34,467 nucleotides of DNA from Erysipelotrichaceae bacterium (GTDB lineage: Bacteria; Bacillota_I; Bacilli_A; Erysipelotrichales; Erysipelotrichaceae). Shown here piece by piece: positions 16,713 to 24,709 of the stretch. The notes below the pieces were generated by a model that worked only from the letters and a program-made list of their open reading frames with translations, was not told where the DNA came from and did no database searches. Location: contig JAEEHC010000073.1 of the NCBI GenBank assembly GCA_016280635.1, positions 1-34,467 of the forward strand. The letters run 5' to 3'. Numbering within the stretch: position 1 is the stretch's first letter; each line of letters begins with the position of its first letter. The position numbers and the translations under genes were made by a program.

Positions 16713-16740
16713 ATTCTAACACACTAATCCGATTTGTTCA
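16713..16740 (-). promoter_or_regulatory. Promoter of ispD-pepP
   Basis: Minus strand: -35-like TGAACA (16735-16740), 16-nt spacer, extended -10 TGTTAGAAT (TAGAAT at 16713-16718), 24 nt upstream of the ispD ATG. It sits immediately after the stop codon of the deacylase gene. Confidence 0.5.
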
Positions 16741-17211
16741 TTACTTTACCAGATCAGCGAACTGCCCATGCAGGTATTCCATCAGCCTAAGCGGGTCTAC
16801 CAGCATCTGCAGACCCCGCTGGCCGGCGGACAGATAAACGGAATCAAACAGCTGGGCCGTCTCATCCATGCAGGTGGGAAAGGGCTTCTTCATGCCCACC
16901 GGCGAACAGCCGCCCCGGATGTAGCCGGTCAGAGGGAGAAGCTCCTTCAGGTGGATCATCTCCACCCGCTTTACCCCGGCCGCCCTGGCGCATTTCTTGA
17001 GGTCCAGTTCTTCATTGACGGGTATGCAGAAAACATGGTGGCCGCCCTTTTCGTCGGCGCACACCAGCGTCTTGAAGATCCTTTCCGGGGCCTCCTGCAG
17101 CACTTCCGCCACATGCTGGCCGGACAGATCATCCTCATCGACCGGATACTCCCTGGTCTGATAGGTTATGCCGGCACTGTCCAGTTCTCTTAAGGCATTT
17201 GTCTTGTTCAT
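16741..17211 (-). CDS. ybaK: YbaK/EbsC-type Cys-tRNA(Pro) deacylase
   Basis: A 156-aa single-domain editing protein. YbaK family members hydrolyse Cys-tRNA(Pro) mischarged by prolyl-tRNA synthetase. Visible features are MNKTNALRELDSAGITY at the start, the conserved FKTLVC strand with the following H-V-F-C-I-P-V-N, and the GGCSPVGMKK loop. The ATG at 17211 is chosen over an in-frame GTG at 17220 because GAGG lies 8 nt before it. It directly follows the pullulanase terminator. Confidence 0.88.
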   Translation of the reverse strand: MNKTNALRELDSAGITYQTREYPVDEDDLSGQHVAEVLQEAPERIFKTLVCADEKGGHHVFCIPVNEELDLKKCARAAGVKRVEMIHLKELLPLTGYIRGGCSPVGMKKPFPTCMDETAQLFDSVYLSAGQRGLQMLVDPLRLMEYLHGQFADLVK

Positions 17212-17230
17212 CTTTCTCACCTCACAGAAA

Positions 17231-17260
17231 AGACCGGTTATATTTTACCATAACCGGTCT
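17231..17260 (-). terminator. Terminator of the pullulanase gene
   Basis: Perfect 11-bp inverted repeat AGACCGGTTAT / ATAACCGGTCT with an 8-nt loop, 9 nt past the pullulanase stop codon and followed on the minus strand by TTTTCTG. The ribosome binding site of the ybaK-type gene begins right after it. Confidence 0.85.
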
Positions 17261-17269
17261 GTAGTCATG

Positions 17270-19876
17270 CTATTTGACCAGGATCAGGGTCTGGTACTTT
17301 TCCGGAGTAACCGTACTGACTTCGCCTGACAGCTTGCCCAGGGTATCAAGATAGACGCTGTAGCCGGAGGCATCGACGCTTTCCGAGCAGCCGGTGCCGT
17401 TAGCGTGGATGACCAGGAAGTGCTGCGAGCCGCTGTCCAGTTCATAGTACATTCCCGCCCCGCTGTTAAGCAGGTGAACGGTAAGGCCGCCGCCCGGACC
17501 GCTCAGGGCCTTGACAGTCTGCTTGAAGGCGATCAGCTGGCGGTAATTCTCGTAGATGTCGAGGTTTCTGATCTTGAGGGCGTAGTTGAGCTCGTTGACG
17601 TCATCCGGCGACTTGTAGGAGTTGGAATCGCCCTTCTTGGTCCGTAAGAACTCCTCGCCCGCCAGCATGAAGGAAGTGCCCTTGGAAGTCAGCACGACGC
17701 TGTTAGCCAGCATGGCCATCTTCCGGATGGTATCCTGATCCTCAATGCCGGCCGCCTTGATGCGGTCGAAGAGGGTGTAGTTGTCATGGCAGGTGACGTA
17801 GTTGACGGTCTTGTAGGCATCATCAATGCTGTAGGAAGCGGAAGTGGTAAAGCCGTTAATGCCGTTAGTGATGGCGTTAAGATCCGGCTGGCTGTTGGCC
17901 GTACCGGTTACCCAGCCCAGTTCTTCCTTGCCGTGCAGGCCGCCCTTAATCAGGCCGTCGCGCATCTGGTCATTGAACTGGCCATAGCCGACGTACTTGT
18001 TGCCGTTGGACTGCTTGGCCTGCTGGTCTTCCGGCAGGGTGCTGCCCCCGCCGGTCCAGGGTTCACCATAGATGATGACGTTTTCGTTGATTGCCTTGGC
18101 GGCCTCAGCCACCAGGTTCATGGTCTCAAGGTCATGCAGACCCATTAAGTCAAAGCGGAAGCCGCCCAGCTTGTATTCCTCAAGCCAGAAGCAGACGCTG
18201 TCGATGATGAACTTGCGCATCATCGGCCGCTCGCTGGCCACCTCATTGCCGCAGCCGGAGCCGTTGGAATAGGAGCCGTCAGCCTTCAAACGGAAGAAGT
18301 AACCCGGCATCAGCACGTTGAAGTTGGAGGTGCCGGCGTCATTGACGTGGTTGTAGACGACATCCATGATCACGGTGATGCCGTTGCGGTTGAACTGACT
18401 GACGACTTCCTTGAACTCATTGATGCGCTTATAGCCGTCATAAGGGTCAGAACTGTACATGCCTTCCAGCACGTTGTAGTTGAGCGGGTTGTAGCCCCAG
18501 TTGAAGACATAGGAGGTTTCATCGTTAGCCTGATCGAAGATTGGCTGCAGCTGTACGGCATTGACGCCCAGCTCGCGGATGTGGTCAAAACCGGTGGTTA
18601 CCGTCTTGCCGTCCTCGCTGTAGGTCGTGCCTTCTTCCACTAAGCCCAGGTAGCGGCGGCGGTTGTTCTCATTGCCCTGCCAGGTATTGGAAGAGGTGAC
18701 GTCAGCGACGTGAGTCTCCCAGACCACTACCTTCGTGCGGTCAAAGGCCTGCTGGTTGAGATCTTCCCAGCCTTCCGGGCCGGTACGGGAGAAGTCGACG
18801 ACCATGCCTCTTAAGCCGCTGACGCCGGCACCCTTGGCATAGGGGTCAACGATCTCAGTTCCCTCAGGATGGGCGTGGTTGTAGACGACATAAGTGTAGT
18901 ACTTGCCCTGCTGGTCGCCTTCCAGCGTGTATTCAAAGACTCCACGGTCCTTTTTGGTCATGGTGTATTCCTGATGCTCGTCAGAGCCCTTTTCACCGGA
19001 AACGCTGACGGGCGTACCGTTATCGTAGATGCGCAGTCTGATCTCACTGGAAACCGGTGACCAGACCCGGAAGACGGTCTTGTTGCGCTCATAGATGGCG
19101 CCGAGCTTACCGTCATAATAGTACTGCTCATTGAAGGCGTCACTGGTATAAAGACCGGAGATGTCGATCGGGGCCTTCATGCTCTGGCCCGAGGCCCGGA
19201 AGGTTACTTCCAGGCTGTATTCACTGCCCAAGGCTGCCGGCTGAGCCAGCGTGTAGGGGAAGGTCTTCCGGCCGGCGCCCTTGTCGCTGACCAGCAGCTG
19301 GCCATCCTGATAGATGGCAATGGTCTCCACGGCATTGGTGCAGCTGATCACCACGGTCTTATCGTCACTGAAGCGGGCTGATATGATCTCATCGGTTATT
19401 ACCTTGTCAGCGTTGGCGTAGATGTGCTCATCACCGCCGGCCAGATAGACGTGGTACATGCTGTTGTCATCCTTCTTAAGGGCGCTCAGGTTAATGAAGC
19501 GGTCGGCATCGGTGCCGTCCTTGTCCCAGGCTCCCTTGGTCTTGACGATGATGCCCAGCTGGCCGTTGGCCACCCCGCCGAAGTGTGACAGCGGGTAGAT
19601 GGCGATGACGCCGTAGTCATCCTGGTAGTTGAAGTCATCTTCCAGACCGTCATCATTGCCGCTGGGGTCCCACAGCCACAGCGTCCAGCGGTCGTACTTG
19701 TTGTCATCGCGCTGGTAGTGAATGGCTACGGCATCCTCACCGAGAGCCGGAAGCTGTGTGGGATACTGCACGTCCCGGTCGGGATAGGGATTGGCCGGCT
19801 GTTTCTGACAGCCGACAACACCCGCCAGCATCACAAACGCCAGCAGGATAATCATTATCTTCCTTAGTGTTTTCAT
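17270..19876 (-). CDS. pulA: Secreted lipoprotein pullulanase, type I (GH13)
   Basis: An 868-aa alpha-1,6-debranching enzyme acting on pullulan, starch or glycogen fragments. Lipoprotein signal with lipobox GVVGC (Cys 23) places it on the cell surface. A CBM41-like starch-binding domain (about 50-155), a linker beta domain (160-240) and a CBM48-like domain (about 255-345) lead into the GH13 barrel. Type I signature FNWGYNPLNY (458-467; most members have D where this has N) is followed by region I DVVYNH (505-510), nucleophile D576 in GFRFDLMG, acid/base E605 in IYGEPW, and region IV CHDN (about 697-700). The start follows AGGAGG. It is bounded by terminators on both sides, so probably monocistronic; no catabolite operator was identified. 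Confidence 0.95.
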   Translation of the reverse strand: MKTLRKIMIILLAFVMLAGVVGCQKQPANPYPDRDVQYPTQLPALGEDAVAIHYQRDDNKYDRWTLWLWDPSGNDDGLEDDFNYQDDYGVIAIYPLSHFGGVANGQLGIIVKTKGAWDKDGTDADRFINLSALKKDDNSMYHVYLAGGDEHIYANADKVITDEIISARFSDDKTVVISCTNAVETIAIYQDGQLLVSDKGAGRKTFPYTLAQPAALGSEYSLEVTFRASGQSMKAPIDISGLYTSDAFNEQYYYDGKLGAIYERNKTVFRVWSPVSSEIRLRIYDNGTPVSVSGEKGSDEHQEYTMTKKDRGVFEYTLEGDQQGKYYTYVVYNHAHPEGTEIVDPYAKGAGVSGLRGMVVDFSRTGPEGWEDLNQQAFDRTKVVVWETHVADVTSSNTWQGNENNRRRYLGLVEEGTTYSEDGKTVTTGFDHIRELGVNAVQLQPIFDQANDETSYVFNWGYNPLNYNVLEGMYSSDPYDGYKRINEFKEVVSQFNRNGITVIMDVVYNHVNDAGTSNFNVLMPGYFFRLKADGSYSNGSGCGNEVASERPMMRKFIIDSVCFWLEEYKLGGFRFDLMGLHDLETMNLVAEAAKAINENVIIYGEPWTGGGSTLPEDQQAKQSNGNKYVGYGQFNDQMRDGLIKGGLHGKEELGWVTGTANSQPDLNAITNGINGFTTSASYSIDDAYKTVNYVTCHDNYTLFDRIKAAGIEDQDTIRKMAMLANSVVLTSKGTSFMLAGEEFLRTKKGDSNSYKSPDDVNELNYALKIRNLDIYENYRQLIAFKQTVKALSGPGGGLTVHLLNSGAGMYYELDSGSQHFLVIHANGTGCSESVDASGYSVYLDTLGKLSGEVSTVTPEKYQTLILVK

Positions 19877-19897
19877 TGTCTGTTCCTCCTGAAATTA

Positions 19898-19928
19898 AAA
19901 ATGTCAGCAGATTATCTACTGACATTTT
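19898..19928 (-). terminator. Terminator of the SDR/DUF1295 cassette
   Basis: AAAATGTCAG and CTGACATTTT form a 10-bp stem around an 11-nt loop that can pair partly (AGA/TCT). It lies 9 nt past the stop of the last gene and is followed on the minus strand by TAATTTC. The pullulanase ribosome binding site begins about 10 nt beyond it. Confidence 0.75.
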
Positions 19929-19936
19929 AGCACATT

Positions 19937-20539
19937 TTACATGCTCTCTAACTGTTTATGAATTCCCAGAACACCAATCAGGAAACTCAGCTGGGAGACG
20001 ATGTTGGTCGCCTGCGCCAGCCAGTGCATCGTGCTGGAATCATCAAACTTGGCGCCCAGATAGCCCATCGCCAGCATGCTTACAAAGGCGATGACGAACA
20101 TGACGGCGGCGCCCTTTCTATGCATCTTCAGACTCTTGATCATTAAGATCAGCTGGGTGCCGCCCAAACCCAGCGTCTGGGCAATGATGAAGGGCAGATT
20201 GCTGGCGAAGACAGGCGGGACAACGGCGAAGATGCCGCTGGAGCGCCACTTGGTTCCCAGTAAGGACAGAAATACCAGCAGAAAGCCGGGAGCCTGCATC
20301 GGGAAGAAGGCATCGTTCATCAGCGTAAAGTCGCAGATGCCCAGGGCGTAAAGGATCTTCCAGGTCGCCTTGTAGATGCCGCCGATCAGAACCATGATCG
20401 AACCGGAGGCCAGTAAGGCGAAGCGGCCCTTGGAGAGAATGTCATAGAGATCTCTCTGCAGGATGACGGCAGAAATGAAGAACAGGATGACCGGAATGAA
20501 ATCGACGATGGCCATCACCAGGCTGATGTTGTTTTCCAT
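19937..20539 (-). CDS. Unknown 200-aa integral membrane protein
   Basis: A 200-aa protein with about six hydrophobic segments (roughly 8-27, 40-66, 78-97, 102-130, 144-164 and 172-194) and no catalytic motif I can name. I do not recognise the family. Its ATG overlaps the stop of the upstream DUF1295-like gene by one base (TAATG), so it is translationally coupled to it and third in the cassette. Coupling to a membrane reductase and an SDR suggests a part in the same lipid or steroid conversion, or in substrate transport (inference). Terminator at 19898-19928. Confidence 0.8.
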   Translation of the reverse strand: MENNISLVMAIVDFIPVILFFISAVILQRDLYDILSKGRFALLASGSIMVLIGGIYKATWKILYALGICDFTLMNDAFFPMQAPGFLLVFLSLLGTKWRSSGIFAVVPPVFASNLPFIIAQTLGLGGTQLILMIKSLKMHRKGAAVMFVIAFVSMLAMGYLGAKFDDSSTMHWLAQATNIVSQLSFLIGVLGIHKQLESM

Positions 20540-21375
20540 TACTTCTTGTTTCTTTCTACCTTATTAAGGTGATAAAGGGGGATCAGCGGGAAGAGGATCG
20601 GCGTCCTGTCAGCATAGGCAACATACTGCGGATCATCCCCGTAATTCTTCTCATGTCTCTTTTCCAGTCTCTGAGCGCCGGAGATCATGACGCCGACGAT
20701 CAGCACATAGCCGATGGCGACGATGATCCACTGCTTGCCGGAAACCGCGCCGATGCCGCTAATGACTACGCCGGTCCAGAACAGAATCTCACTGAAGTAG
20801 TTCGGGCATCTGACAATCTTGTAGAGGCCGATGTCGCAGAAGCGGTGCGGGTTGGCCTTCTTGGCCGCCGATTTCTGACTGTCAGCCAGAGCCTCGCCGG
20901 CTACGCCTAAGGCCATGATGATCACGCCGATAACCAGGCTGCTGTTCAGCCGGTCACCGTTGACCAGCCGATAGGTAAAGGCGGAAGTCTGGGCGGCATA
21001 CATGGCCGCACAGTAGATCCACATGAAGGCGGAGACGAAGATCGGCACTTTCTTGGTAGCACCGGTGGAGGCCAGCGTCTTGCGGTAGTTGGCGTTCCTG
21101 GTTTCTCTGATGAACAGGTAGGCGCCTAAGCGGAAACCGTAAACTATCATCAGTACGCAGCCGAGCATCGTGACGATGTTGGCGCCATTAATGATGCCCT
21201 CAACCAATAACAGGATGCCGATGCCCATGACCGCAAAGCCATAGCCGACGGACATGAACCAGACCAGCTGCTTGAAGCCGATGGAACATAAGACCAGAGC
21301 GGCAATGAAGCAGAATAATAACAGCTTGGGAAAGACCGGAGTCGGAGCTGCGGCAATTAACATGGTGTTTTCCAT
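20539..21375 (-). CDS. DUF1295-like, steroid 5-alpha-reductase-fold membrane protein
   Basis: A 278-aa polytopic protein with about seven membrane segments. The C-terminal third has the hallmark of the DUF1295/steroid 5-alpha-reductase superfamily: GLYKIVRCPNYFSEILFW (R-x-PNYF-x-E, the NADPH-binding region) and, near the end, EKRHEKNYGDDPQYVAY. The related isoprenylcysteine methyltransferase fold is an alternative, but the PNYFSE motif favours the reductase group. Members reduce C=C bonds next to a carbonyl in steroids or lipids using NADPH (family knowledge); the substrate here is unknown. Start at 21375 with GGGGG 10 nt upstream; an in-frame ATG at 21363 is possible. It begins 3 nt after the SDR gene stop and overlaps the next gene by one base. 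Confidence 0.8.
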   Translation of the reverse strand: MENTMLIAAAPTPVFPKLLLFCFIAALVLCSIGFKQLVWFMSVGYGFAVMGIGILLLVEGIINGANIVTMLGCVLMIVYGFRLGAYLFIRETRNANYRKTLASTGATKKVPIFVSAFMWIYCAAMYAAQTSAFTYRLVNGDRLNSSLVIGVIIMALGVAGEALADSQKSAAKKANPHRFCDIGLYKIVRCPNYFSEILFWTGVVISGIGAVSGKQWIIVAIGYVLIVGVMISGAQRLEKRHEKNYGDDPQYVAYADRTPILFPLIPLYHLNKVERNKK

Positions 21376-21378
21376 GGC

Positions 21379-22239
21379 TTACTTACCCCCGAAATATTCC
21401 TTTACATACTGGGCAAAGCTGGCCTCACCGGTTTCATCCTTGCCGACCAGATCATGAGTCAGCGTCCACCTGGAGAACAGGATGATGTCATGCTTGCCTT
21501 CCTTCTTGATCTTGGGCAGGTTGGCCAGAACGCCAAACAGCCAGGCCGGGGCGTACTTGATCCTGGTCGGCTTGCCGGCGGCGTCAAAGCACAGCTTGGC
21601 CATCTCTTCATAGGTATAAGTCTCCTTGCCGCCGACTTCATAGAGAGCCTTCTGATCATTCATGTGTTCGACGATGAAGGCAGCGAAGTCCGGGCAGTCA
21701 ACGACATTGGCCTTAACGTGGCCATAGCCCTTCAATAACTGCATCTCACCCTTGTCAACATAGGGCTTGAAGACTTTGGCGATGTCATAGAAGTAGCCGG
21801 TCGGACGGTAGATGACGTAGTTCATCTCACCCTTGCGCAGCTCCTCTTCGACCATAAACTTGGCGTGCAGCATCGGCACCTTTTCGGCACCCGGCTGATC
21901 GCAGGCAATGACGGAGATGTAGTCAAAGGTCTTGACGCCGGCTCTGACAGCTTCCTTATAGAGATTCATGTTTCCCTGATAGTCAATGTCATAAGCGGTG
22001 AAGCGGGTAGACGAGGTGGTCAGACCCATGGTGGTGATGACGATGTCAGCACCCTCACACAGCCCTTCCAGGCTCTTGGGATCGGTAGCGTCGATGGCAG
22101 CGAAGCGGTATTTGCCCTTCAGTCCTTCGATCTCCCTTTCCTTAAGGTCAGCAGCCACGACTTCGTGCTTTGCTTCAACGAGTTTCTTCAGGATCTCGGC
22201 ACCCAGATTGCCGAAAGCTCCAGCCAGAACAACTTTCAT
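21379..22239 (-). CDS. Atypical SDR NAD(P)-binding protein
   Basis: A 286-aa Rossmann-fold protein. The nucleotide-binding loop GAFGNLG (residues 7-13) fits G-x-x-G-x-x-G of extended/atypical SDRs (NmrA-like), and Asp near residue 36 follows strand 2. The canonical YxxxK catalytic pair is not evident at the expected place, so it may be an atypical oxidoreductase or a non-catalytic dinucleotide sensor. First gene of the three-gene cassette, with AGGAGG upstream of the ATG and a strong promoter at 22315-22344. The context with a DUF1295-like reductase points to redox processing of a lipid-like substrate (inference). Confidence 0.83.
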   Translation of the reverse strand: MKVVLAGAFGNLGAEILKKLVEAKHEVVAADLKEREIEGLKGKYRFAAIDATDPKSLEGLCEGADIVITTMGLTTSSTRFTAYDIDYQGNMNLYKEAVRAGVKTFDYISVIACDQPGAEKVPMLHAKFMVEEELRKGEMNYVIYRPTGYFYDIAKVFKPYVDKGEMQLLKGYGHVKANVVDCPDFAAFIVEHMNDQKALYEVGGKETYTYEEMAKLCFDAAGKPTRIKYAPAWLFGVLANLPKIKKEGKHDIILFSRWTLTHDLVGKDETGEASFAQYVKEYFGGK

Positions 22240-22272
22240 ATCATATCCTCCTGATAATTAATAATGGTTGGG

Positions 22273-22304
22273 ACAGCGGAATCAACAGAAAAACCGTCCG
22301 CTGT
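22273..22304 (-). repeat. Inverted repeat in the SDR operon leader
   Basis: Perfect 8-bp arms ACAGCGGA and TCCGCTGT separated by 16 nt, lying just downstream of the -10 of the SDR operon promoter. It may be an operator for a dimeric repressor or a leader hairpin. No regulator gene is adjacent. Confidence 0.55.
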
Positions 22305-22314
22305 ATACAATTTG

Positions 22315-22344
22315 ATTTTAGCTTTTTCCCGTCTTGTTTGTCAA
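22315..22344 (-). promoter_or_regulatory. Promoter of the SDR/DUF1295 cassette
   Basis: Minus strand: -35 TTGACA (22339-22344, perfect consensus), 18-nt spacer, -10 TAAAAT (22315-22320). The leader is about 70 nt and contains the inverted repeat at 22273-22304. Confidence 0.75.
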
Positions 22345-22374
22345 AAGTTTCACGAATTGCCGGATGATAAGCAG

Positions 22375-22403
22375 TTGGGAAAAACGGCTTTTTAGGCTAT
22401 AAT
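22375..22403 (+). promoter_or_regulatory. Promoter of lysS
   Basis: -35 TTGGGA (22375-22380), 17-nt spacer, -10 TATAAT (22398-22403). The leader is under 30 nt, so there is no room for a T-box. Confidence 0.75.
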
Positions 22404-22437
22404 GTCATTATCAGTAAAACTGAGAGGAGTTTTTATT

Positions 22438-23928
22438 ATGGAACAGAACCTTAACGATCAGCAGTTAGCCAGAAGAGAGAAGCTCAGACAGTTGGAAGAA
22501 CTGGGCATTGAGCCTTTCGGCAACGCGTTCAAAGTAACATATCACGCCGCCCAACTGCGTGAACAGTACGGCGAAAACAGCAAGGAAGAACTGGAAGAAC
22601 TGAACCTGCAGGTCAGTGTGGCCGGAAGGATCATGTCCAAGAGAAGAATGGGCAAGCTCGGCTTCATGCACATTCAGGACAAGAGCGGCCAGATCCAGAT
22701 CGTCGTCAACAAGGGCGTAGTCGGTGAAGATGTCTATGAGATCTTCAAGATCAATGACGTCGGCGACATCGTCGGCATTGAAGGCCAGCTGGTCAAGACC
22801 GATTCCGGCGAACTGTCCGTCAAGGCCCTGAAGTATACCCACCTTTCCAAGTCCCTCAGACCGCTTCCCGAGAAGTTCCATGGCCTGACCGACATTGAGG
22901 AGCGCTACAGAAGAAGATATGTCGACCTGATCATGAATCAGGATTCCAAGCAGATTGCCTTCCTTCGCCCGGCCATCCTGCGCTGCATCCGCAACTACAT
23001 GGACCGCCAGGGCTATACCGAAGTTGAGACTCCGGTACTGACAACGCTATTGACCGGCGCTTCTGCCAGGCCGTTCATCACCCATCACAATGCCCAGGAT
23101 CTGGACATGTATCTGCGCATTGCCCTGGAGCTGCCCTTAAAGAGGCTGCTGGTCGGCGGCATGGAAGCGGTCTATGAGATCGGCCGTACCTTCCGCAACG
23201 AAGGCATGGACAAGATGCACAACCCGGAATTCACCATGATGGAAGCCTATCTGGCCTACTCCAACCTGGAAGGCATGATGGAACTGACCGAAGGTCTGTT
23301 CACCACCATTGGCCGGGAAGTCTTCAACAAGCTGGAATACAACTATGAAGGCAACCTTATTTCCCTGGCCGGACCCTGGAAGAGAATCTCGATGGTCGAC
23401 GCCATCAAGGAGAAATGCGGTGTTGACTTCAATGAGCACTATACCCTGGAACAGGCCAAGGCGCTGGCCAAGGAACATCAGGTCGAAGTGGAATCCCACT
23501 TTACCGTCGGTCACATCATCAACGCCTTCTTTGAGAAATTCGTTGAAGAGACGCTCATCCAGCCGACCTTCCTGTATGGCCACCCCATTGAGATCTCCCC
23601 GCTGACCCGTTCCCGCAAGGACGATCCGCGCTTCGTCGAGCGCTTTGAGCTGTTCATCGGCGGCCACGAATTCTGCAACGCCTATACCGAACTCAATGAC
23701 CCGATTGACCAGCTGCAGCGCTTTGAAGCCCAGCTGGCGGAGAAAAAGGCCGGCAATGACGAGGCCAGCGACATCGACATGGACTTCGTTGAAGCTCTGG
23801 AATACGGCATGCCTCCGGCCGGCGGCATCGGATACGGCATTGACCGGCTGGTGATGCTGTTTACGGAGAGCGAGACCATCAGAGACGTTCTGCTCTTCCC
23901 GACCATGAAAAGCAGAAATAGCGACTAA
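22438..23928 (+). CDS. lysS: Lysyl-tRNA synthetase, class II
   Basis: A 496-aa LysRS. The N-terminal OB-fold anticodon-binding domain (about 55-150) is followed by the class II catalytic core with motif 1 around YTEVETPVL, motif 2 [15 protein letters not shown] and motif 3 [12 protein letters not shown]. It ends [12 protein letters not shown], the usual C-terminus of the family. The start follows GAGAGGAG; in-frame codons upstream overlap the promoter. The terminator at 24006-24029 follows. The 3' end is where the AT-rich accessory segment begins, and a diverged copy of the last 11 codons or so is found at 27494-27525. Confidence 0.97.
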   Translation: MEQNLNDQQLARREKLRQLEELGIEPFGNAFKVTYHAAQLREQYGENSKEELEELNLQVSVAGRIMSKRRMGKLGFMHIQDKSGQIQIVVNKGVVGEDVYEIFKINDVGDIVGIEGQLVKTDSGELSVKALKYTHLSKSLRPLPEKFHGLTDIEERYRRRYVDLIMNQDSKQIAFLRPAILRCIRNYMDRQGYTEVETPVLTTLLTGASARPFITHHNAQDLDMYLRIALELPLKRLLVGGMEAVYEIGRTFRNEGMDKMHNPEFTMMEAYLAYSNLEGMMELTEGLFTTIGREVFNKLEYNYEGNLISLAGPWKRISMVDAIKEKCGVDFNEHYTLEQAKALAKEHQVEVESHFTVGHIINAFFEKFVEETLIQPTFLYGHPIEISPLTRSRKDDPRFVERFELFIGGHEFCNAYTELNDPIDQLQRFEAQLAEKKAGNDEASDIDMDFVEALEYGMPPAGGIGYGIDRLVMLFTESETIRDVLLFPTMKSRNSD

Positions 23929-23930
23929 AA

Positions 23931-23968
23931 GTGAAGATACGTGCAGGATTCGTTAAGCATCCGTGAAA
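23931..23968 (+). repeat. Imperfect direct repeat, left copy
   Basis: 38 nt beginning GTGAAGATACGT and ending ATCCGTGAAA. It matches 27443-27480 at 28 of 38 positions without gaps (my count), including the last 10 bases. A further shared TAGTCC follows in both copies (23980-23985 and 27491-27496). The copies bracket the AT-rich segment, as diverged attachment sites or relics of repeated insertion would. Confidence 0.55.
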
Positions 23969-24005
23969 GTATTGCTTCATAGTCCAACAACGAAACTACA
24001 TACAG

Positions 24006-24029
24006 AAGACCCTTGAAACAGGGTCTTTT
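24006..24029 (+). terminator. Terminator of lysS
   Basis: AAGACCCT and AGGGTCTT form a perfect 8-bp stem with a 6-nt loop (TGAAAC), followed by TTCTGTT. It lies about 80 nt past the lysS stop codon. Confidence 0.8.
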
Positions 24030-24053
24030 CTGTTGGCAGAATTCTTGGTGATA

Positions 24054-24070
24054 CTCAACGATGTAGTTGG
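24054..24070 (+). repeat. Left terminal inverted repeat
   Basis: CTCAACGATGTAGTTGG, exact reverse complement of 24629-24645. Confidence 0.85.
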
Positions 24071-24140
24071 CAGTACTTAATAAGGCACATTAACTGGAGT
24101 GACCATGAAGTAATATAGCTGCGAAAGGCGGCGGTACATC

Positions 24141-24589
24141 ATGATTGACAACAATTTTTTCGAAGAGCTGACACCAGTTGAGATACGAATGATCAGGGAA
24201 TATGTACTGCATGAACTTATCCCAGGCCTTAAAGGAACAGCGAATGCAGAGAATCTGAACAAGGCAGTCAGTAAATGTCCGCACTGCGGATCGGATCATT
24301 TCATCAAATGGTGATCTTTACTACTGCAAAGGGAAACAGTCTGGCAAAAGTAAATGAACTGCACAGTGAACTGAAAAAAGAATGGAGAAGACGGCACGGA
24401 ATATCCGTCCGTCATTTGCAGGGATATATCGACTGGCTCGTATATACGAAGAAACTCAGGAATAAAGTCAGAGGTGAAGAAAGCGAGTATCGTGCATACA
24501 TTGACCTGATGAAAGAAGAGATCCCCTTTATTAATCTGGAGATCTGCAGACTGCCTTTCCCTGTCAATATCCGGGAGGCATACGGATAG
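24141..24589 (+). pseudogene. Broken IS1595-family transposase (N- and C-terminal pieces)
   Basis: From ATG 24141 a 57-codon frame reads MIDNNFFEELTPVEIRMI and continues to a zinc-ribbon start CPHCGSDHFIKW before TGA at 24312. In a different frame, from about 24315 to 24589, the sequence reads AKVNELHSELKKEWRRR, then HLQGYIDWLVYTKKL, which resembles the C-terminal end of ISXO2/IS1595 transposases. The second zinc-ribbon Cys pair and the whole DDE catalytic domain are absent, so an internal deletion with frame change joined the two ends. The C-terminal frame also has an ATG at 24275, but that is most likely inherited noise. Family call is by eye. Confidence 0.72.
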
Positions 24590-24628
24590 TCTTATCACGG
24601 GATCTATGCCTTTACATAATTGGAATTA

Positions 24629-24645
24629 CCAACTACATCGTTGAG
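24629..24645 (-). repeat. Right terminal inverted repeat
   Basis: Exact reverse complement of 24054-24070. It lies 65 nt upstream of the Sel1-repeat gene, so the element end contributes to that gene's upstream region. Confidence 0.85.
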
Positions 24646-24709
24646 AATGGCGGTTTTTTTTGCACTTTATTCTGGTGTACTATTTATTTGTAGAGAAAAG
24701 GAGGTCGAC

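Larger units (their letters stand above)
24054..24645. mobile_element. Internally deleted IS1595-like element
   Basis: A 592-bp element bounded by perfect 17-bp terminal inverted repeats: CTCAACGATGTAGTTGG at 24054-24070 and its reverse complement at 24629-24645. Similarity continues imperfectly inward to AGGCA/TGCC. Inside are two disconnected pieces of a transposase of the IS1595/ISXO2 type (24141-24589), with the DDE core missing. It cannot encode its own transposase but keeps both ends, so it could be mobilised in trans. No clear target-site duplication is visible next to the repeats. Confidence 0.75.
23929..24709. other. Gene-poor junction after lysS
   Basis: This 781-nt stretch has no intact gene. 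It holds one copy of an imperfect 38-bp direct repeat (23931-23968), the lysS terminator (24006-24029), the deleted IS1595-like element (24054-24645) and a short AT-rich leader with AAAGGAGG before the Sel1-repeat gene. Only an uncertain promoter (TTGCAC-15-TATTTA near 24660) could be found for the latter. Confidence 0.7.

Noticed and set aside
22404-22437. T-box or other riboswitch upstream of lysS
   Set aside because: The leader after the TATAAT at 22398-22403 is under 30 nt, too short for a T-box.
24275-24589. Independent 104-aa gene
   Set aside because: The sequence resembles the C-terminal end of an IS1595-type transposase, lies between matching inverted repeats, and has no good ribosome binding site, so it was called part of a pseudogene.
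24046-24653. 8-bp target-site duplication around the IS1595-like element
   Set aside because: The bases next to the two terminal repeats do not match each other convincingly, so no duplication is claimed.
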